64,000 nucleotides of DNA from Rhyacophila brunnea (lineage: Eukaryota > Arthropoda > Insecta > Trichoptera > Rhyacophilidae): the NCBI GenBank assembly GCA_022495005.1, contig JAGYXB010000135.1:4650001-4714000 (forward strand), given 5' to 3'. Positions 39,177 to 51,748 of the stretch are shown piece after piece. A model generated the notes under the pieces. That model did no database searches, was not told where the DNA came from, and worked only from the letters and a program-made list of their open reading frames with translations. How positions within the stretch are numbered: the stretch's first letter is position 1; the number at the start of each line of letters is the position of its first letter. The position numbers and the translations under genes were made by a program.

Positions 39177-42124
39177 GTAAATATACCTTTTTATTTTTTC
39201 AACCGCATTCATGTTTTTAATTTATCGTTAAATGACAGAGCCATCTGTCATAAATCGTATTTTTTTAGATGGCAGGATTTGGGAACGGGCGAATAATATG
39301 GTCGAATCAGCCTTGACCCGCGATCTTATTACCACTTTACTAGGCTTGTGACCGCTCACGGGATCAAGTGAAATATCGCTTTACATAGATCCATTTAACC
39401 CTCATCATATCAGTGAAAGGAATGTCCCCATATCTATTTCTATGTCTCCTTAATATGCAATCTCCGCGCGAGTAGAATAGACATTTGGTTTTTTTCTATG
39501 AAAATGGCGCGTGTAGGATGGATACGTCAGATGAAATTGGAATTAAAATTCCGCAAGGAAAGGGAAGGGTATCTCGTGACAGACGTGATATTCAATTCAT
39601 ATTTTGTCTACATTTTTTTGCTTGTCGGAATTCACCTAATTACTTCCTCTGACCTCAGTGGAAATTTGATTTTTATATATTTTTTGCGTTTCATTTCGGG
39701 CGCTTTTGTCGAATGCAGATAATAATTTTGTCATTTGCATTGTTTTATCGATGAAGTAACGCCGACAGTGATTAGAATAAACACTCCATTATGATTATGT
39801 TTTTATCTGTTCTATTACGTGGGTAGAAAAATAGTCGACCGGTTATGAATCTCCGTATTTCCGATAAGTCGCTTTCGTACCTCCCTACATTCAACATAAT
39901 TTCAAGAACATTATAATTCTTAAACAAAATAATAATAATATTGTCGATACCTATGTTTTTGTATATTTCATTCATCACGTAATTACTTGTTCCCTATTTC
40001 GATAAAAAAAGCATTACACTTATTTTAAACGAGTGAGAAATTTATCTACTTCTAAAACTAAGTAAATAGGTACCTATCACCAGCGTAAAATTCCTTTTTG
40101 GCTAAGTCAGAAAATATGTGTGAATGTTCGCAGTTTATAGGTACCTACATATCATAGATTATAGCTACCTATATTTGAAAAAGTTACACATAAATTGTAA
40201 ATTGTAAAAATAAACCGATCAATAATTCGTTTTTAACCATGCTTCCATCGATACATTGTATGAGTGGGGGTGAACAGCCATAAATTCTATATTGTCTATA
40301 TTTTTTAAATTCTAATTATGTACTACCAATAGTATAGGTTGCAAGCAAGTCAACCGACTACTAAACAACTAAACTATTAAAAATATAAGAAATCAATTTG
40401 ATTCTGAGACCTTTCATTTCCGGCATTTCTTTATCAGGCATTTCGCTATAAGTAAGTAGGTAGGTATGTAGTAATTATTACTTACTCCAATTTAGGTACC
40501 TATCTTAAAAAAATAAATTGGTATGATTTCGCATTCATTTTAACAGGTATAGAGTATTTATAGCATTCAATTAATGCGTTGAATTTAGTAAAAATAATTA
40601 GGTATAATCACATTTATTTTACCTAATACCAAGTGGATAAAAATAGTTTATATTTATTCTCTAATGAAAATTATTATAATTTGTTAGGGCATTGGGCACT
40701 TTACATTTTTTTTAAATTCCTTACAAAATACGCTTTTCTTAAAAACGTCGAGACGTTTTTTAGTAATAAAAATAAAGTATGGTGGTAATCTACCTCTACA
40801 AGCAATAAATAGTTAAGAATTAATTCTTAGATTTTGATTATGCTTTCGATAAATTATAAAAAATATGTTTACGTAGGTATAACAATACTTACGTACTTGC
40901 ATATTTTTATCGTATTGTAATAAAGATACGTTTTTGCTTTAGTGTAAACATATTACAAGTAAATGTAAAACATACCTAGACCTACCTACTTGCCAATAGC
41001 GAAATGTTATTATAGGTCGCCACTTCCCTATGATAAATCTTGTAGATCGCGTAAAACATGATAATATTGATTTTTCTGGTATTGTAATTATTTATGTAGT
41101 TATATATCCAAGCACCTACGGTGTCCTAGAGCTAGTCGGTAGGGCCGATCCCACGGCTGGAAAAACAAAACATGTTATATTTTCGATGTGTGTACTTATT
41201 GCTAGACAATGCAATGACACAACGGGTTGGGCGAATGTTTAACAACTATTCCTCGTAAAGATTTATTGCCGTGCGAAAGGAGTAGGCGGTCTAACGTTTT
41301 TATTGTTCATGGTTGCCATTGCGAACTTTGTAAGATCGCGCTTATTGTATCGCCATGTCGCACACTTGTGTCCTGCCTAAATTATCGAACATTGAGTACA
41401 GATTATGATTGCGAATGACATCTTAAATTCGATATAAGAACTAGTAGAAAGGGACTGGGACAACTGGACGCCAGGACAATTGGACGCCGCACTGTCGTAG
41501 ACACGTATACATAACGTAGACGAGGAATTTTAATCAGTTTCTATCTAGGTACTACTTAGTAGTTTTAATTGATTTTACTCCTAACATAATGTTTTTTTTA
41601 TTGCGGATTGAAAATTATCATGCCTAAGGCTTTTTATAAAATAAAAAACCCTTTTTTCGTTGGAACTTGAACATATGCACGATTAAATTACCTGTGCATA
41701 TTAAAATTCTCACCAACTATTAAATCATAATATAATAATTTAAATCTAAATGATAATAAATATTTTTTTAAAGTACCTATAAGTACCTAACGTCTAATTA
41801 TTGGATTAACTATTCGAATTGCGTGGCTTCCACCAAATCGTCCTAGACCCGGCAGAAACGCCACTGTATAGGTTTGAAGATGAATGTGTCAAAGACGACG
41901 TCATGATGGATATAATAATACAAAGGCAATTATTGTAAAATCAACGGTGTCCAGCTCGAGCAGGCCTGCAACTATACATATTGTGTACCTATATCATAAG
42001 AGTGTCCCTGAACTAAATAGGAGTGGACTGCATTCGGACGTCTGAACGTGATTTTCAAGAACGACCGAGAAATCCAGAAATTAAGAGTTATATGTTACGC
42101 ATCACTCGTAAAGACAGAAGGATT
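39177..42124. other. Presumed intron of the orphan-exon gene; nothing recognised
   Basis: It starts with the donor GTAAAT. AT-rich, with many TAGGTACCTA runs. Short open frames at 39498 and 41030 lack splice or domain support. Confidence 0.4.
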
Positions 42125-42132
42125 GAATGTAG

Positions 42133-42704
42133 CAGTGTCGAAGTGTGGAGGTAGGCTGCTGAGATCCGACATAGATAGTGCACACTGAGCTTTGTCAGTC
42201 AACCGTATTTGTTTTCATTGAACTAAGTTACAATATTGACTGTAGATGGTGTTTGTTAGTTTGTAAAGTTCAATAGTCAAAAATATTCGTTTATCTATAA
42301 AATGTTTAAAATTATACCATTAGGATTAAACCATACATAATTTTTGATATTTTATAGACTGAAGAATATTTTTTTTTTGATTATACCTAGTTTGATTTAA
42401 GCAGGGCTTAATGAATTTAAAAAAAAGTGACTGACACCATCTGTAATAATTATGCAGGTACCTATTCGTAACTCAAAGAAAACAAATAAGTATGACTGAA
42501 AAGTGTGCATTATTTTGGTCGAATCGCCCATATCATACCTAAACTACTATGGTTTGGTTGAGGCAGGGTTTAATTGAATTCACAAAACTAACCAGCACCA
42601 ATTGCAAACTGTATTCTTAGTTCAATGAAAAGAAATAAGTATGACTGACTAGTGTGCACTATTTATGTCGAATCTCAACAGCCTACCTCCATCCCTCGCC
42701 ACTG
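42133..42704. mobile_element. hAT-type MITE, family C, copy 2
   Basis: Termini match copy 1 (CAGTGTCGAAGTGTGGAGG; TCCCTCGCCACTG) and the 8-bp duplication gaatgtag is perfect (42125-42132 and 42705-42712). It is 572 bp long and non-coding. Confidence 0.9.
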
Positions 42705-43035
42705 GAATGTAGTAGGTATATTATACTTTCGAACGCAAGCGAGAGTACTTATGCGGTGTAATTAAGTAGGCCAAAAACATTAAATGGAGATTGCAGAATG
42801 GCTGCTGGACGAATTTGATACTCCATTGGTACCCGGATGATTTAAGACGACCATGGCAGTGAAGAACAAGGAAACCGGCTGGTAATGCGGTATGTTTATA
42901 ATAATATAACATCCCGCTGTGTAAGTTCATAATAAAATGCTCTGGTTAGAAGAGAATAGGATTTAAAAAAAATCATTGATAGCTAACAGTAGCTTGTGTT
43001 CATATCCACGTAAATTCAGGCTACATTATCTATAC

Positions 43036-44246
43036 CAGTGGATTCCAAACTTTACGTTACTACGCCTCCCTTTTAAAACAATCTAATCTTGGCGCCTCCG
43101 CCTTTTATTTCATTAAATACATTTTTACACTCAAGTGCTTTTTTTCTACTAAACGGGCTCGATAGATGGATTTCATTGCATCTAATGCAGAAAATTCCGT
43201 TTCGCATAAATATGATGTTACTAATTGTAGCAGTACCTACTTGCATTGCTTTTATTGACAAAGTATTATTCTTCAGTTCGATTCAACCAAAATTGAACAA
43301 GGGTTTTTGTTTCCATATAGCCATTTTTATTAGACAGGAAATACATTACAAATTATTATAAAATAAAATTCTACATGTGAATTATCATCAATCACACACA
43401 CCACACAATCACATCAAATTGTATCACACAGACACATATATTATAAAATGTTAATATTCTGTAACCGAAACAGTGCCGCAGGCGACTTTTTTTTACTAAT
43501 AGCGAATTTTTGATGTGTTTATCTCACTTAACTAGTCGACCCGCAACGCCGGGCCCCCAGGCTGGAGCCCTGTCAGACATGCACAATAGTATAGAAATGA
43601 GGAATAATAAAAATTAGTCTCCATATCTTCATACAGGTTTGTAAACAACCTAACTTTTATAGGAATGTTTTTTATGTAGTTTATAACTAGCTGCCATTTT
43701 ATAAACTATGCACTTAAAAACTGCAAACCTGTGGGCCTTAGTCGGCTCGCACATTGGAACTCGTCTCGCCTAAAAACGCATCGAATACGTCGATGTGACG
43801 TCATCGTCATTTAACGAAACAACATAACACGTGTTGCCAAATGGAGCTTCGCAGATCGATCGAATGCAACTGTTTCGGCTGAAAAAAACATCTGGCTGTT
43901 GCATTCGACATGTTGCATCCTTCTCGGGCTCCGAGTCGGTGGGTCGAAGTCACAAAGAAACACATGCGAATTGGTCATTCCTATACCGGCTCGCCGATCG
44001 CCGCATTGAAATATCAATACGTTTCGAAGGCTACGCGCGACTGTCGGTAGATAGATGTGCGAGGTTGTGTCATGCAACACTGGCCGCCTGTTCTCGGAAG
44101 CTTTGATTTATGGCGGTAAGGCACACGAGGCGATTTGTGATGTGCGAGCCGGCTTATGGCTACATTATTGTGTTAAACTTTTCGCGCCTCCCTTTGCAAC
44201 AGTCCGCGCCTCCCCAGGGAGGCGCGCCTCAGTTTGGAAATCGCTG
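43036..44246. mobile_element. hAT-type non-autonomous element, family F (AAACTTT...GCCTCCC ends)
   Basis: The left end reads CAGTGGATTCCAAACTTTACG and the right end GTTTGGAAATCGCTG in inverted orientation, each followed inward by a GCGCCTCCC motif. The flanks atctatac (43028-43035) and ctctatac (44247-44254) match at 7 of 8. A family D fragment lies inside at about 43471-43577. Short open frames inside overlap on both strands and match nothing I know. Confidence 0.78.
43471..43577. mobile_element. Fragment of hAT-type MITE family D
   Basis: GTGCCGCAGGCGACTTTTT, then TTTATCTCACTT and CGCCGGGCCCCCAGGCT, run in the same order as the right third of the copy at 8222-8631. It is nested in the family F element. 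Confidence 0.7.
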
Positions 44247-44543
44247 CTCTATACCTACAATATGATTTTTGTGTAATTTACATAATTTTCATTCAACTAA
44301 TTTTATCATGTCTTATCAAAATTGTCGCCTTAGTTCCTTAGTAGGTATGTTGTGTTGTTTATTTTTAGAATTTGTTGACACCTGTGTAAGTATGCGTTTG
44401 TAATCAAACAAGTCAGACAGTGTGCGTGCGTGTGATAGGTATCCTTAATTTTTGCACGGCGCATTATACTTATAAAATTGATAAACCTCCAATTATTTTT
44501 TTTTAATATTGTTGTTTCAAGCCATTTTGTTTTACTGATAAAT

Positions 44544-44792
44544 GAGTACCTTGGTATCAAAGTGGGACATAAGCCATTTACAAAATTTTGCAGGAGACTC
44601 ATAAACATGTGTGAAAAGTGTCCGTTTTTCATATAACATACCAACTTTAAACTCAAAAATCTCTATGAAAACTACAGTTTTTGATACTTTTGGTGGATTT
44701 TTTGAAAAAAGAATCTTTTGCACTACCATAATCAATTAAAACAATAATTTAGTGGGAGGTGGCGTTTGTCCCACTTTGATACCAAGGTACTC
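44544..44792. mobile_element. 249-bp MITE with 26-bp inverted termini
   Basis: GAGTACCTTGGTATCAAAG starts the left terminus; the exact reverse complement ends at 44792. AAAT lies on both sides. It ends 45 bases before the foldback element. The family is unknown. Confidence 0.8.
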
Positions 44793-44837
44793 AAATAATA
44801 ACGTGTTTGCGGGAATCTCTGCTTAATTGCGTATTAA

Positions 44838-46229
44838 GGGGGGACATGCTCGTCGAAGGTCAAAATTGAGTTTTTATTGTATTTTCAAACCATGATCCTG
44901 GACACTCCTTAAACGTTGTAGATAATCTATTTATATAATTTTGAAGCCTAATTATTCTTTATATTTATTTCAAACATTTGATGACTGCATAAAGTATTTT
45001 TGTTTCATAAAATAGTATTCTTTTAAACCTCTCGCTCTAATGTTTTAGAATATAGTCATATTTCGGTACATAACTGTGCAGTGGTGTTAAGATTTTTTAC
45101 ATTTATTAATTTTTAAACGCATTTATAAAACCATTAGTATAATTTATTACGAGATAATTTTTGTAAAATATTCACGATAAAAAATTATATTGATAATCTC
45201 TATGATCCCAAATTTGACAAGAATTAGGCATTTTATTATTCAAAAAATCGGCAAGATTAACACATTTGAAGATGATTCTAAAGATATTTATTATAAGCTA
45301 TGTCTTTGACCATTCAAGTGTGATAAACATCTTATGAATAATGATTGCTTTATAATAATTATTGACCTAAGAATAAGGTAGTGTTTTTTTGAAATACGCC
45401 ATTTCTTTTGTCATTCCCCAGTGGTTAAGCTACAACATACGGCCGTAGCCATAAATTGACAAACTATAATTAAAGTAGGGAGTAAAATTATGTTAACGCG
45501 CGTGTTTGAACATGTACTTAACCGAATTTTTTTTTATTTTTTTTTAAACGGTACATGTTCAAACACGCGCGTCAATATCATTTTACTCCCTACTTTAATT
45601 ATAGTTTGTCAATTTATGGCTACGGCCGTATGTTGTAGCTTAACCACTGGGGAATGACAAAAGAAATGGCGTATTTCAAAAAAACACTACCTTATTCTTA
45701 GGTCAATAATTATTATAACGCAATCATTATTCATAAAATGTTTATCACACTTAAATGGTCAAAGCCATAGCTTACAATAAATATCTTTAAAATCATCTTC
45801 AAATGTGTTAATCTTGCCGATTTTTTGAATAATAAAATGCCTAATTCTTGTCAAATTTGGGATCACAGATATTATCAATATAATTTTTTATCGTGAATAT
45901 TTTACAAAAATTATCTCGTAATAAATTATACTAATGGTTTTATAAATGCGTTTAAAAATTAATAAATGTAAAAAATCTTACACCACTGCACAGTTATGTA
46001 CCGAAATATGACTATATTCTAAAACATTAGAGCGAGAGGTTTAAAAGAATACTATTTTATGTAACAAAAATACTTTATGCAGTCATCAAATGTTTAAAAT
46101 AACTATAAAGGATAATAAGGCTTCAAAATTATATAAATAGATTATCTACAACGTTTAAGGAGTGTCCAGGATCATGGTTTGAAAATACAATAAAAACTCA
46201 ATTTTGACCTACGACGAGCACGTGGGCCG
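44838..46229. mobile_element. 1.39-kb foldback element with ~690-bp inverted arms and TTAA flanks
   Basis: The left arm is about 44838-45527 and the right arm about 45551-46229; they are near-perfect reverse complements around a short AT-rich spacer. TTAA lies on both sides (44834-44837 and 46230-46233). The ends read GGGGGGACATGCTCGTCG and, inverted, CGGCCCACGTGCTCGTCG. No coding frame is seen. A transcript would form a very long hairpin. Confidence 0.88.
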
Positions 46230-46436
46230 TTAATATGTTTCCTCGGACACCGCGAATAGCGCTCGGTAGAAAATTGTAAACACCAATTGACAGTAATAAA
46301 AAAACAACTGTATGAACAGCAGGTATTTTGAGAAGTTTGTTTTATCAAGCACTGCCGATGCGCATATTTTTTTCAGTCTTCATGTTTTACGTATTTATTT
46401 TGACGAGACATCCTTTTTACTTGCAATACTGTAGGT

Positions 46437-49263
46437 GGGCATTTTCGCCAAAGTTTGTACATGTTTGAAATTTGGGTAATATTATTTTTTCACTCAAATT
46501 AACCATTTTTATATAGCTAGCAGATTCCTTGTTCTATTGCTGAATTGGTGACAGCAATTTTTCAGCAAAATATTGATTAATACAATATTTATATAATTTT
46601 TTTATGACATTGGGCATAATAAGTTTCCGTTCCGTGACTACGAAACTAAGCTTATAAAACATGAATGAGACACTTTTTATCACTTAAAAGAGCTCTATTA
46701 GATTAAAAAAACCATACACTTAAAAATAAAAGTACAAATAGTCAAAAAATATTATTGAATTTTAATTCTTGGGCACATTTCGTTCCACTCCGTTACCCTA
46801 TGTCTATAATGGCAGAGCATTTTTCCTTTAGTATTTGAAAAAACCTATCAATGTTCGTTCTGCTATTTTTTTAAAGACAGTAATCACTTTTACTAAATTT
46901 TATTGGAAAAATATATATGTTTCGTTATTTAATAATCAAATGAAAAATAGTTAACGTTCAACTTTTTTGGGGACATTTTCGGAATGGAACGAAATGGTAA
47001 CGGAGTGTAATTTGTAAAGCTAAAGTTACATGTTACCATAAAAACAAATTTTTGTTTTATGAAATTTATTTGAATTTTTTGATAGTCAGATATATATTCA
47101 ACGTGCGTCACAATAACAAAACAAATCAAACTTAATCACTAAAATAGACATATTTTATAATAAATTTCACAATACTAGTAAAATAAGGTTAATAATTTTG
47201 ACACACTATACATTACCATAACTTTTATTTGGCATTTATATTATTTGTAACTCAGATAAAAAATATTTTAAAGCAAATTAACAATACATGAAAAAAATTA
47301 AATCAGCAAGGGATTCGGACGCGAGTTTCTAGCGCGGCACGGAGTATATAACTTTTACGAAAATAATTACAGTCGAACTCGGTTATTACGATCTCGGACA
47401 TAGCGAGATCTCGGATGTAATAAGGAAACATTTGTTGACATTTGGTTTATGATTTTCGCCATACATTTAATTTATTCACTGTTATAACGAGCAACGTATC
47501 GGATATACCGAACTAAAATACTGTTAAATGTGTCGATCGTTTTAAAACATTTCAACCCTAAGCAATAAAATCCGATTGGACAGGATGCCGCCGGGGTCGG
47601 ATTACGTTTATGACACTAGTAAAGTGTCTAAGTACCTACCTTATTGGTGTTTCGCCGACAATAATAAAAAAGTATCCACGCATATGGTTGAAAAATCCAA
47701 GGTTTGTGAAGTTCGTAGGTACCTACCAGAGTTCATTACAATAAACAACTTCTTTTGTAGTTTATGAATGCCATGCTCGTTTCGGGGATTTTTACGATGG
47801 TTTCCAAATTTTTTATTTTCGACTTTTTGTGTAATGTGACATGCTCATTTAAAAATACCTATTCTCTGATATAACGAGTAACGCTTATAACAAGCAAATT
47901 CAGTCGGTCCCATCTTCCTCGTAATAACCAAGTTCGACTGTATGTTGTCTTGAAATTTACTTGTATTCATCAACATAAAATGTAGCTATACAGGTTGATT
48001 GTAATCAAGACGTACTTTTCTGACATTTCGCGAATACCTACAGTTCCAGGTATTAAATCTAATAGGGTACACATTTCTGTTAAACGTGACAAAAAAATAC
48101 TTTTTCATACATTTTTATAAATTTCTATGCCTAAAATGTATGGAGAAGTTTTAAAATTTTGGTGGCGTATAACAGAAAGAGTATGACAGAGCCAGTGCCT
48201 GTCTCGCAATTATTTCAGTCTGGTGTTTTTTCTTTTCCTTCTGTTGTTTTTGTATCTCTCCATACTTTTATCTGCGCTAGTTTTGCGTATTCAGACATAT
48301 CACATACTTTTTTAATCTTTATTATATAGTCAGGTTATTTTCTATATTTTTTAATGAAAATATTTTTGTTTTTCATACGAACAGACAAAATAAAACTTTT
48401 TATAATCTATGAAGAACTAAACACACAATGTAAACCCAACTTTATGCATTCCATTTCGTTACTTTTACATTCCACATATACGTTACCACCAATATAGTTT
48501 CGGAATGGAAGTAACGGATTCTGTTTTAGAATTGGTTGAAGCCAAAATTTAGCTTAGTTTTATTGTTAAACCTGCGATATGTTTTATTATATCTGTAGTA
48601 TGAAAGATAAGCTCCATATGTATAGTATGTGAAATAGAAATATGTGATTTCTTACCTTACAAATCGTGGTAACAGTAGTGGAACTTCTTAAATGACCAAC
48701 CCAGAAAGCAACCTGTTCCGATAGCGATACCGACACACACCAACAATTTAAATTGTAAATGGCGATCAGTGTTATACAAAAGTGTTGCTACATTAAAAAA
48801 ATACATATTTATATTGGAAATTTTTCGCCTTCATGCTAAAATCATGGTAACGGAATGTGGAATTCCACTTTTTCAAATATCCTGGGACACACTTTAAACG
48901 TGATTTTTTTCAATATTGGTCAAAATTTACGGAAAAACTGTATATTTTCCAAAAATATATAATATAAGCTATTGAAAACACTACGAATTTAATTTTACAC
49001 ACTCAAAATTAATGACGAAATCAGACTTTGTTTATTTGAATTTAGGAGTGGGACATGGTAAAAACACACTACCTTTCGATCTAAATAATCAATTATACAG
49101 GTCAGACAGTTGTATTTAACTGATCGAATAAAGTAAATTAATAAATTTGCATGTTTAAAATACATAACTTTTCAATATTCTATAATATAATAACTATGAA
49201 AAAATCAATCAAAGTCATGGGACATGACAAAAATGCAATGTACAAACTTTGGCGAAAATGCCC
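46437..49263. mobile_element. 2.83-kb element with 26-bp terminal inverted repeats, unclassified
   Basis: The left end GGGCATTTTCGCCAAAG (26 bp to about 46462) has an exact reverse complement ending at 49263. AGGT flanks both sides (46433-46436 and 49264-49267), a candidate 4-bp duplication. Inside, the motif GTAACGG or its reverse complement recurs near 46791, 46996, 48481, 48511 and 48846, mostly towards the two ends. No transposase is recognisable. A pogo/Tigger-like MITE is nested within. The family is unknown; 4-bp duplications occur in groups such as Sola1 and Academ. Confidence 0.75.
47370..47940. mobile_element. pogo/Tigger-like MITE
   Basis: It begins CAGTCGAACTCGGTTATTAC and ends GTAATAACCAAGTTCGACTG, inverted, with TA on each side (47368-47369 and 47941-47942). 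The interior repeats ATAACGAG motifs on both strands. The terminus resembles Tigger/pogo ends from general knowledge. It is nested in the 46437-49263 element. Confidence 0.83.
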
Positions 49264-49267
49264 AGGT

Positions 49268-50425
49268 ACTCGTGAAAGTAATTAGTTAAATAAACTCTCC
49301 TAGATAACTAATATTATTATTTGGCCACGTATTTTTTCCGACGTAGGTATATGCTGAGTAAAATAAATGAAAACCCTGATTACTATTTTAAAAATCGGCA
49401 CCATCAGTTGATTGTTCTTCCAGGGTGCTCAATTAACCTGTCGTCGATGGCGCCAATTGGGAGTGCAATAACTGTGTTCAACTATTGTCTGCTGTTTAAA
49501 TATTGTTAACATTTGTTTTTATGTTATGTTGTGACCGCCTTACATTTGTATTTTATCGTGTTCGATACAATAAATTAATTTGAATTTGATTAACGTAATG
49601 AGTGTTTTCTAATCTGTGTTCCATGAAACCACGACACGGGGAAACATCGTACCTATACTTAATAATTATAATGTGTAAAAGAAATCTAATTAGATTTTTT
49701 TACGAAATTATAGCTTATAACCTGAGAGTTTGTACTATAGGTATTTACAGGCAGGAGCGTAACAATGTGTTTTAATGTGACAAAATGAGCCCATCACGTA
49801 TACACAAAACTTGTACCTAAGCACACTTATATCAATGATATCTATAAATTATATTTAGTATAATACATAATTAGACATAAGTGCTTAACACCAAATAAAC
49901 AATAATTGAAAATTATTTATATTAATGGGAAATACTGTAGTTATTTGCGCCGTAGGCGATTTTTTGACAATAACACATTACACACTGACGGTGTTTATTT
50001 ACCTTTTGGTGAGTGTACATAGTGCCCGAAGATGCCGAAAGGCGAAACCCGGTCGCAAAAAACGACTCAAATGGAATAGTACAAAACTTAAATCCATTAG
50101 AATTTAAATTCAAAATCCGTCAAGTACCTTCAGTCGATAGTATTAATATCAAAAAACAGTTGCTTGTCAATCCACAAGATTGTTATGAATTGATAATGAA
50201 GTGATTTTTTTTCGAAACTCACTTCAGCTTTAAATAATGTCTGTTTCCAAAAATAAAATGGATGCAATTCTGGTGATTATTTCAAAACTCTTCTAAATGA
50301 ACATGTGAATGTATTATGATTAAATAGGTACCTACTTGTTTTTATTAGAATTTTCCGTTCATTGCATTTTGTATCGCGTCTGTCGTTTGATCTGTAGTAC
50401 TGTATTTCCAAAAGTGTGGTACGCG
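49268..50425. other. No gene seen; repeat fragments
   Basis: GCGCCGTAGGCGATTTTTTG near 49946 recalls the family D signature, but no element can be delimited. Confidence 0.4.
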
Positions 50426-50428
50426 TAA

Positions 50429-50611
50429 AGCCTCAATTACATTGAGCTTCTTTACGAGCTGTTTATTGGCGAATTTAAAAGCGGGCGTTTCTCGGTAGAG
50501 TGTTTACAACCTGCTTATTAGCTTATTCGATGATTACACTGGGCGACTTTACAGGCAGATTGTAAATTCGCCAATAAACAGCTCGTAAAGAAGCTCAATG
50601 TAATTGAGGCT
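50429..50611. mobile_element. Harbinger-like MITE with ~50-bp inverted termini
   Basis: AGCCTCAATTACATTGAGC begins the left arm. The right arm is its reverse complement for about 50 bp, up to the GGCGAATTTA point. TAA flanks both ends (50426-50428 and 50612-50614). Confidence 0.88.
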
Positions 50612-50795
50612 TAAGATTTGCACACGTACTCCCCTTCGTGGTTAACTTTTCGAACGTGCTACCAACAGTACCAACTATATTACAATTTATTATAAATGTA
50701 TGACTCAATTTTTGTCCACGCACAATGTACGTAAAACTATGTAAATGCTTACGTACCTATAATAATATGGGTACAAGTCTGTTTACTGGAAGCTA

Positions 50796-50915
50796 TTGTA
50801 GGCGGGAACAGCGGCAATTTTCATGGCCGATTTCGGCAAAATTCATGAATTCAAGAATGATAATCGAACCTAACCTAACAAATAATCCAGTATATCGACT
50901 ATTTTAAAAATTTCT
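50796..50915. repeat. Dispersed repeat, copy 2 (first copy at 4795-4930)
   Basis: It has the same order of blocks as the copy at 4795, with a few small deletions in the AACCTAACC region. Confidence 0.7.
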
Positions 50916-51363
50916 TTTCCGCTTGCTTCCACTAAACATACAAGAACCGTAATAGGTAGGTATAGAAGGCCAAAAATAACCTAAGTATAATTTTTCATTT
51001 CCGTAATAATATGTGTAATTATGTCAGAAATACAAAATTGTATTCGAATTTAGTCTGAGGAGTAATATGAAAGAAAGGTTAGTATGATGAACGAAAGGTT
51101 ATTGACATGAAAAACGTCTGGATTTTTTTAATGAATATTAAATTAGCTTGTTGGGAAATATTAATGCTTTACCTATACCGGAGGTTTTCAAACCTTTTAT
51201 TTCACTATTTGTCCTAAAATGTATGTTCTGACTCGTCGATTGAAAACTTATTGAGATCAACAGTTTTTTCAGCTTTGTCGATAAGAGAACTGAGACAATG
51301 TAACAATTATTAAGATTGTCAGGTTTTTTCGAACAGTTCGACACCCCCGGTTCTGCTGCCTTA

Positions 51364-51745
51364 AGCCGCGTTGACACGGTCCAAGTACCATCCAAGTACA
51401 CTTGGATCGAGTGCCGTCCAAGTGACAGCTTCATACTATTTATTCCTATCCAAGTGCACTCGTATGAGACATCTTCATACTAATTATTCCTATCCAAGCT
51501 ACTTGGACCGCGTCCTACTCATCCAAGTTAACTTGGATAGGAATAAATAGTATGGAGCTGTCACTTGGATGAGACATCTTCATACTAATTATTCCTATCC
51601 AAGCTACTTGGACCGCGTCCTACTCATCCAAGTTAACTCGGATAGGAATAAATAGTATGGAGCTGTCACTTGGATGAGACATCTTCATACTAATTATTCC
51701 TATCCAAGTCTACTTGGATCGTACTTGGACCGTGTCAACGCGGCT
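51364..51745. mobile_element. Harbinger-like MITE with internal 105-bp tandem repeats
   Basis: AGCCGCGTTGACACGGTCC begins the left terminus and its reverse complement ends the right. TTA flanks both ends (51361-51363 and 51746-51748). The interior is a tandem array of a 105-bp unit, itself containing inverted copies of the TCCAAGT motif. Confidence 0.88.
51466..51720. repeat. 105-bp tandem repeat, about 2.4 units
   Basis: The sequence GAGACATCTTCATACTAATT starts at 51466, 51571 and 51676, exactly 105 bases apart. Units differ at very few positions (for example AACTTGG versus AACTCGG). Confidence 0.9.
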
Positions 51746-51748
51746 TTA

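Noticed and set aside
43811..44106. Overlapping open frames on both strands at 43.8-44.1 kb
   Set aside because: They lie inside a non-autonomous hAT-type element and match no transposase motif.
47576..47767. 63-codon frame inside the pogo-like MITE
   Set aside because: It lacks the DDE catalytic and helix-turn-helix motifs of pogo transposases; the 571-bp element is too short to be autonomous.
51466..51720. CRISPR-like array
   Set aside because: The 105-bp units are contiguous without variable spacers and lie in a eukaryotic MITE.
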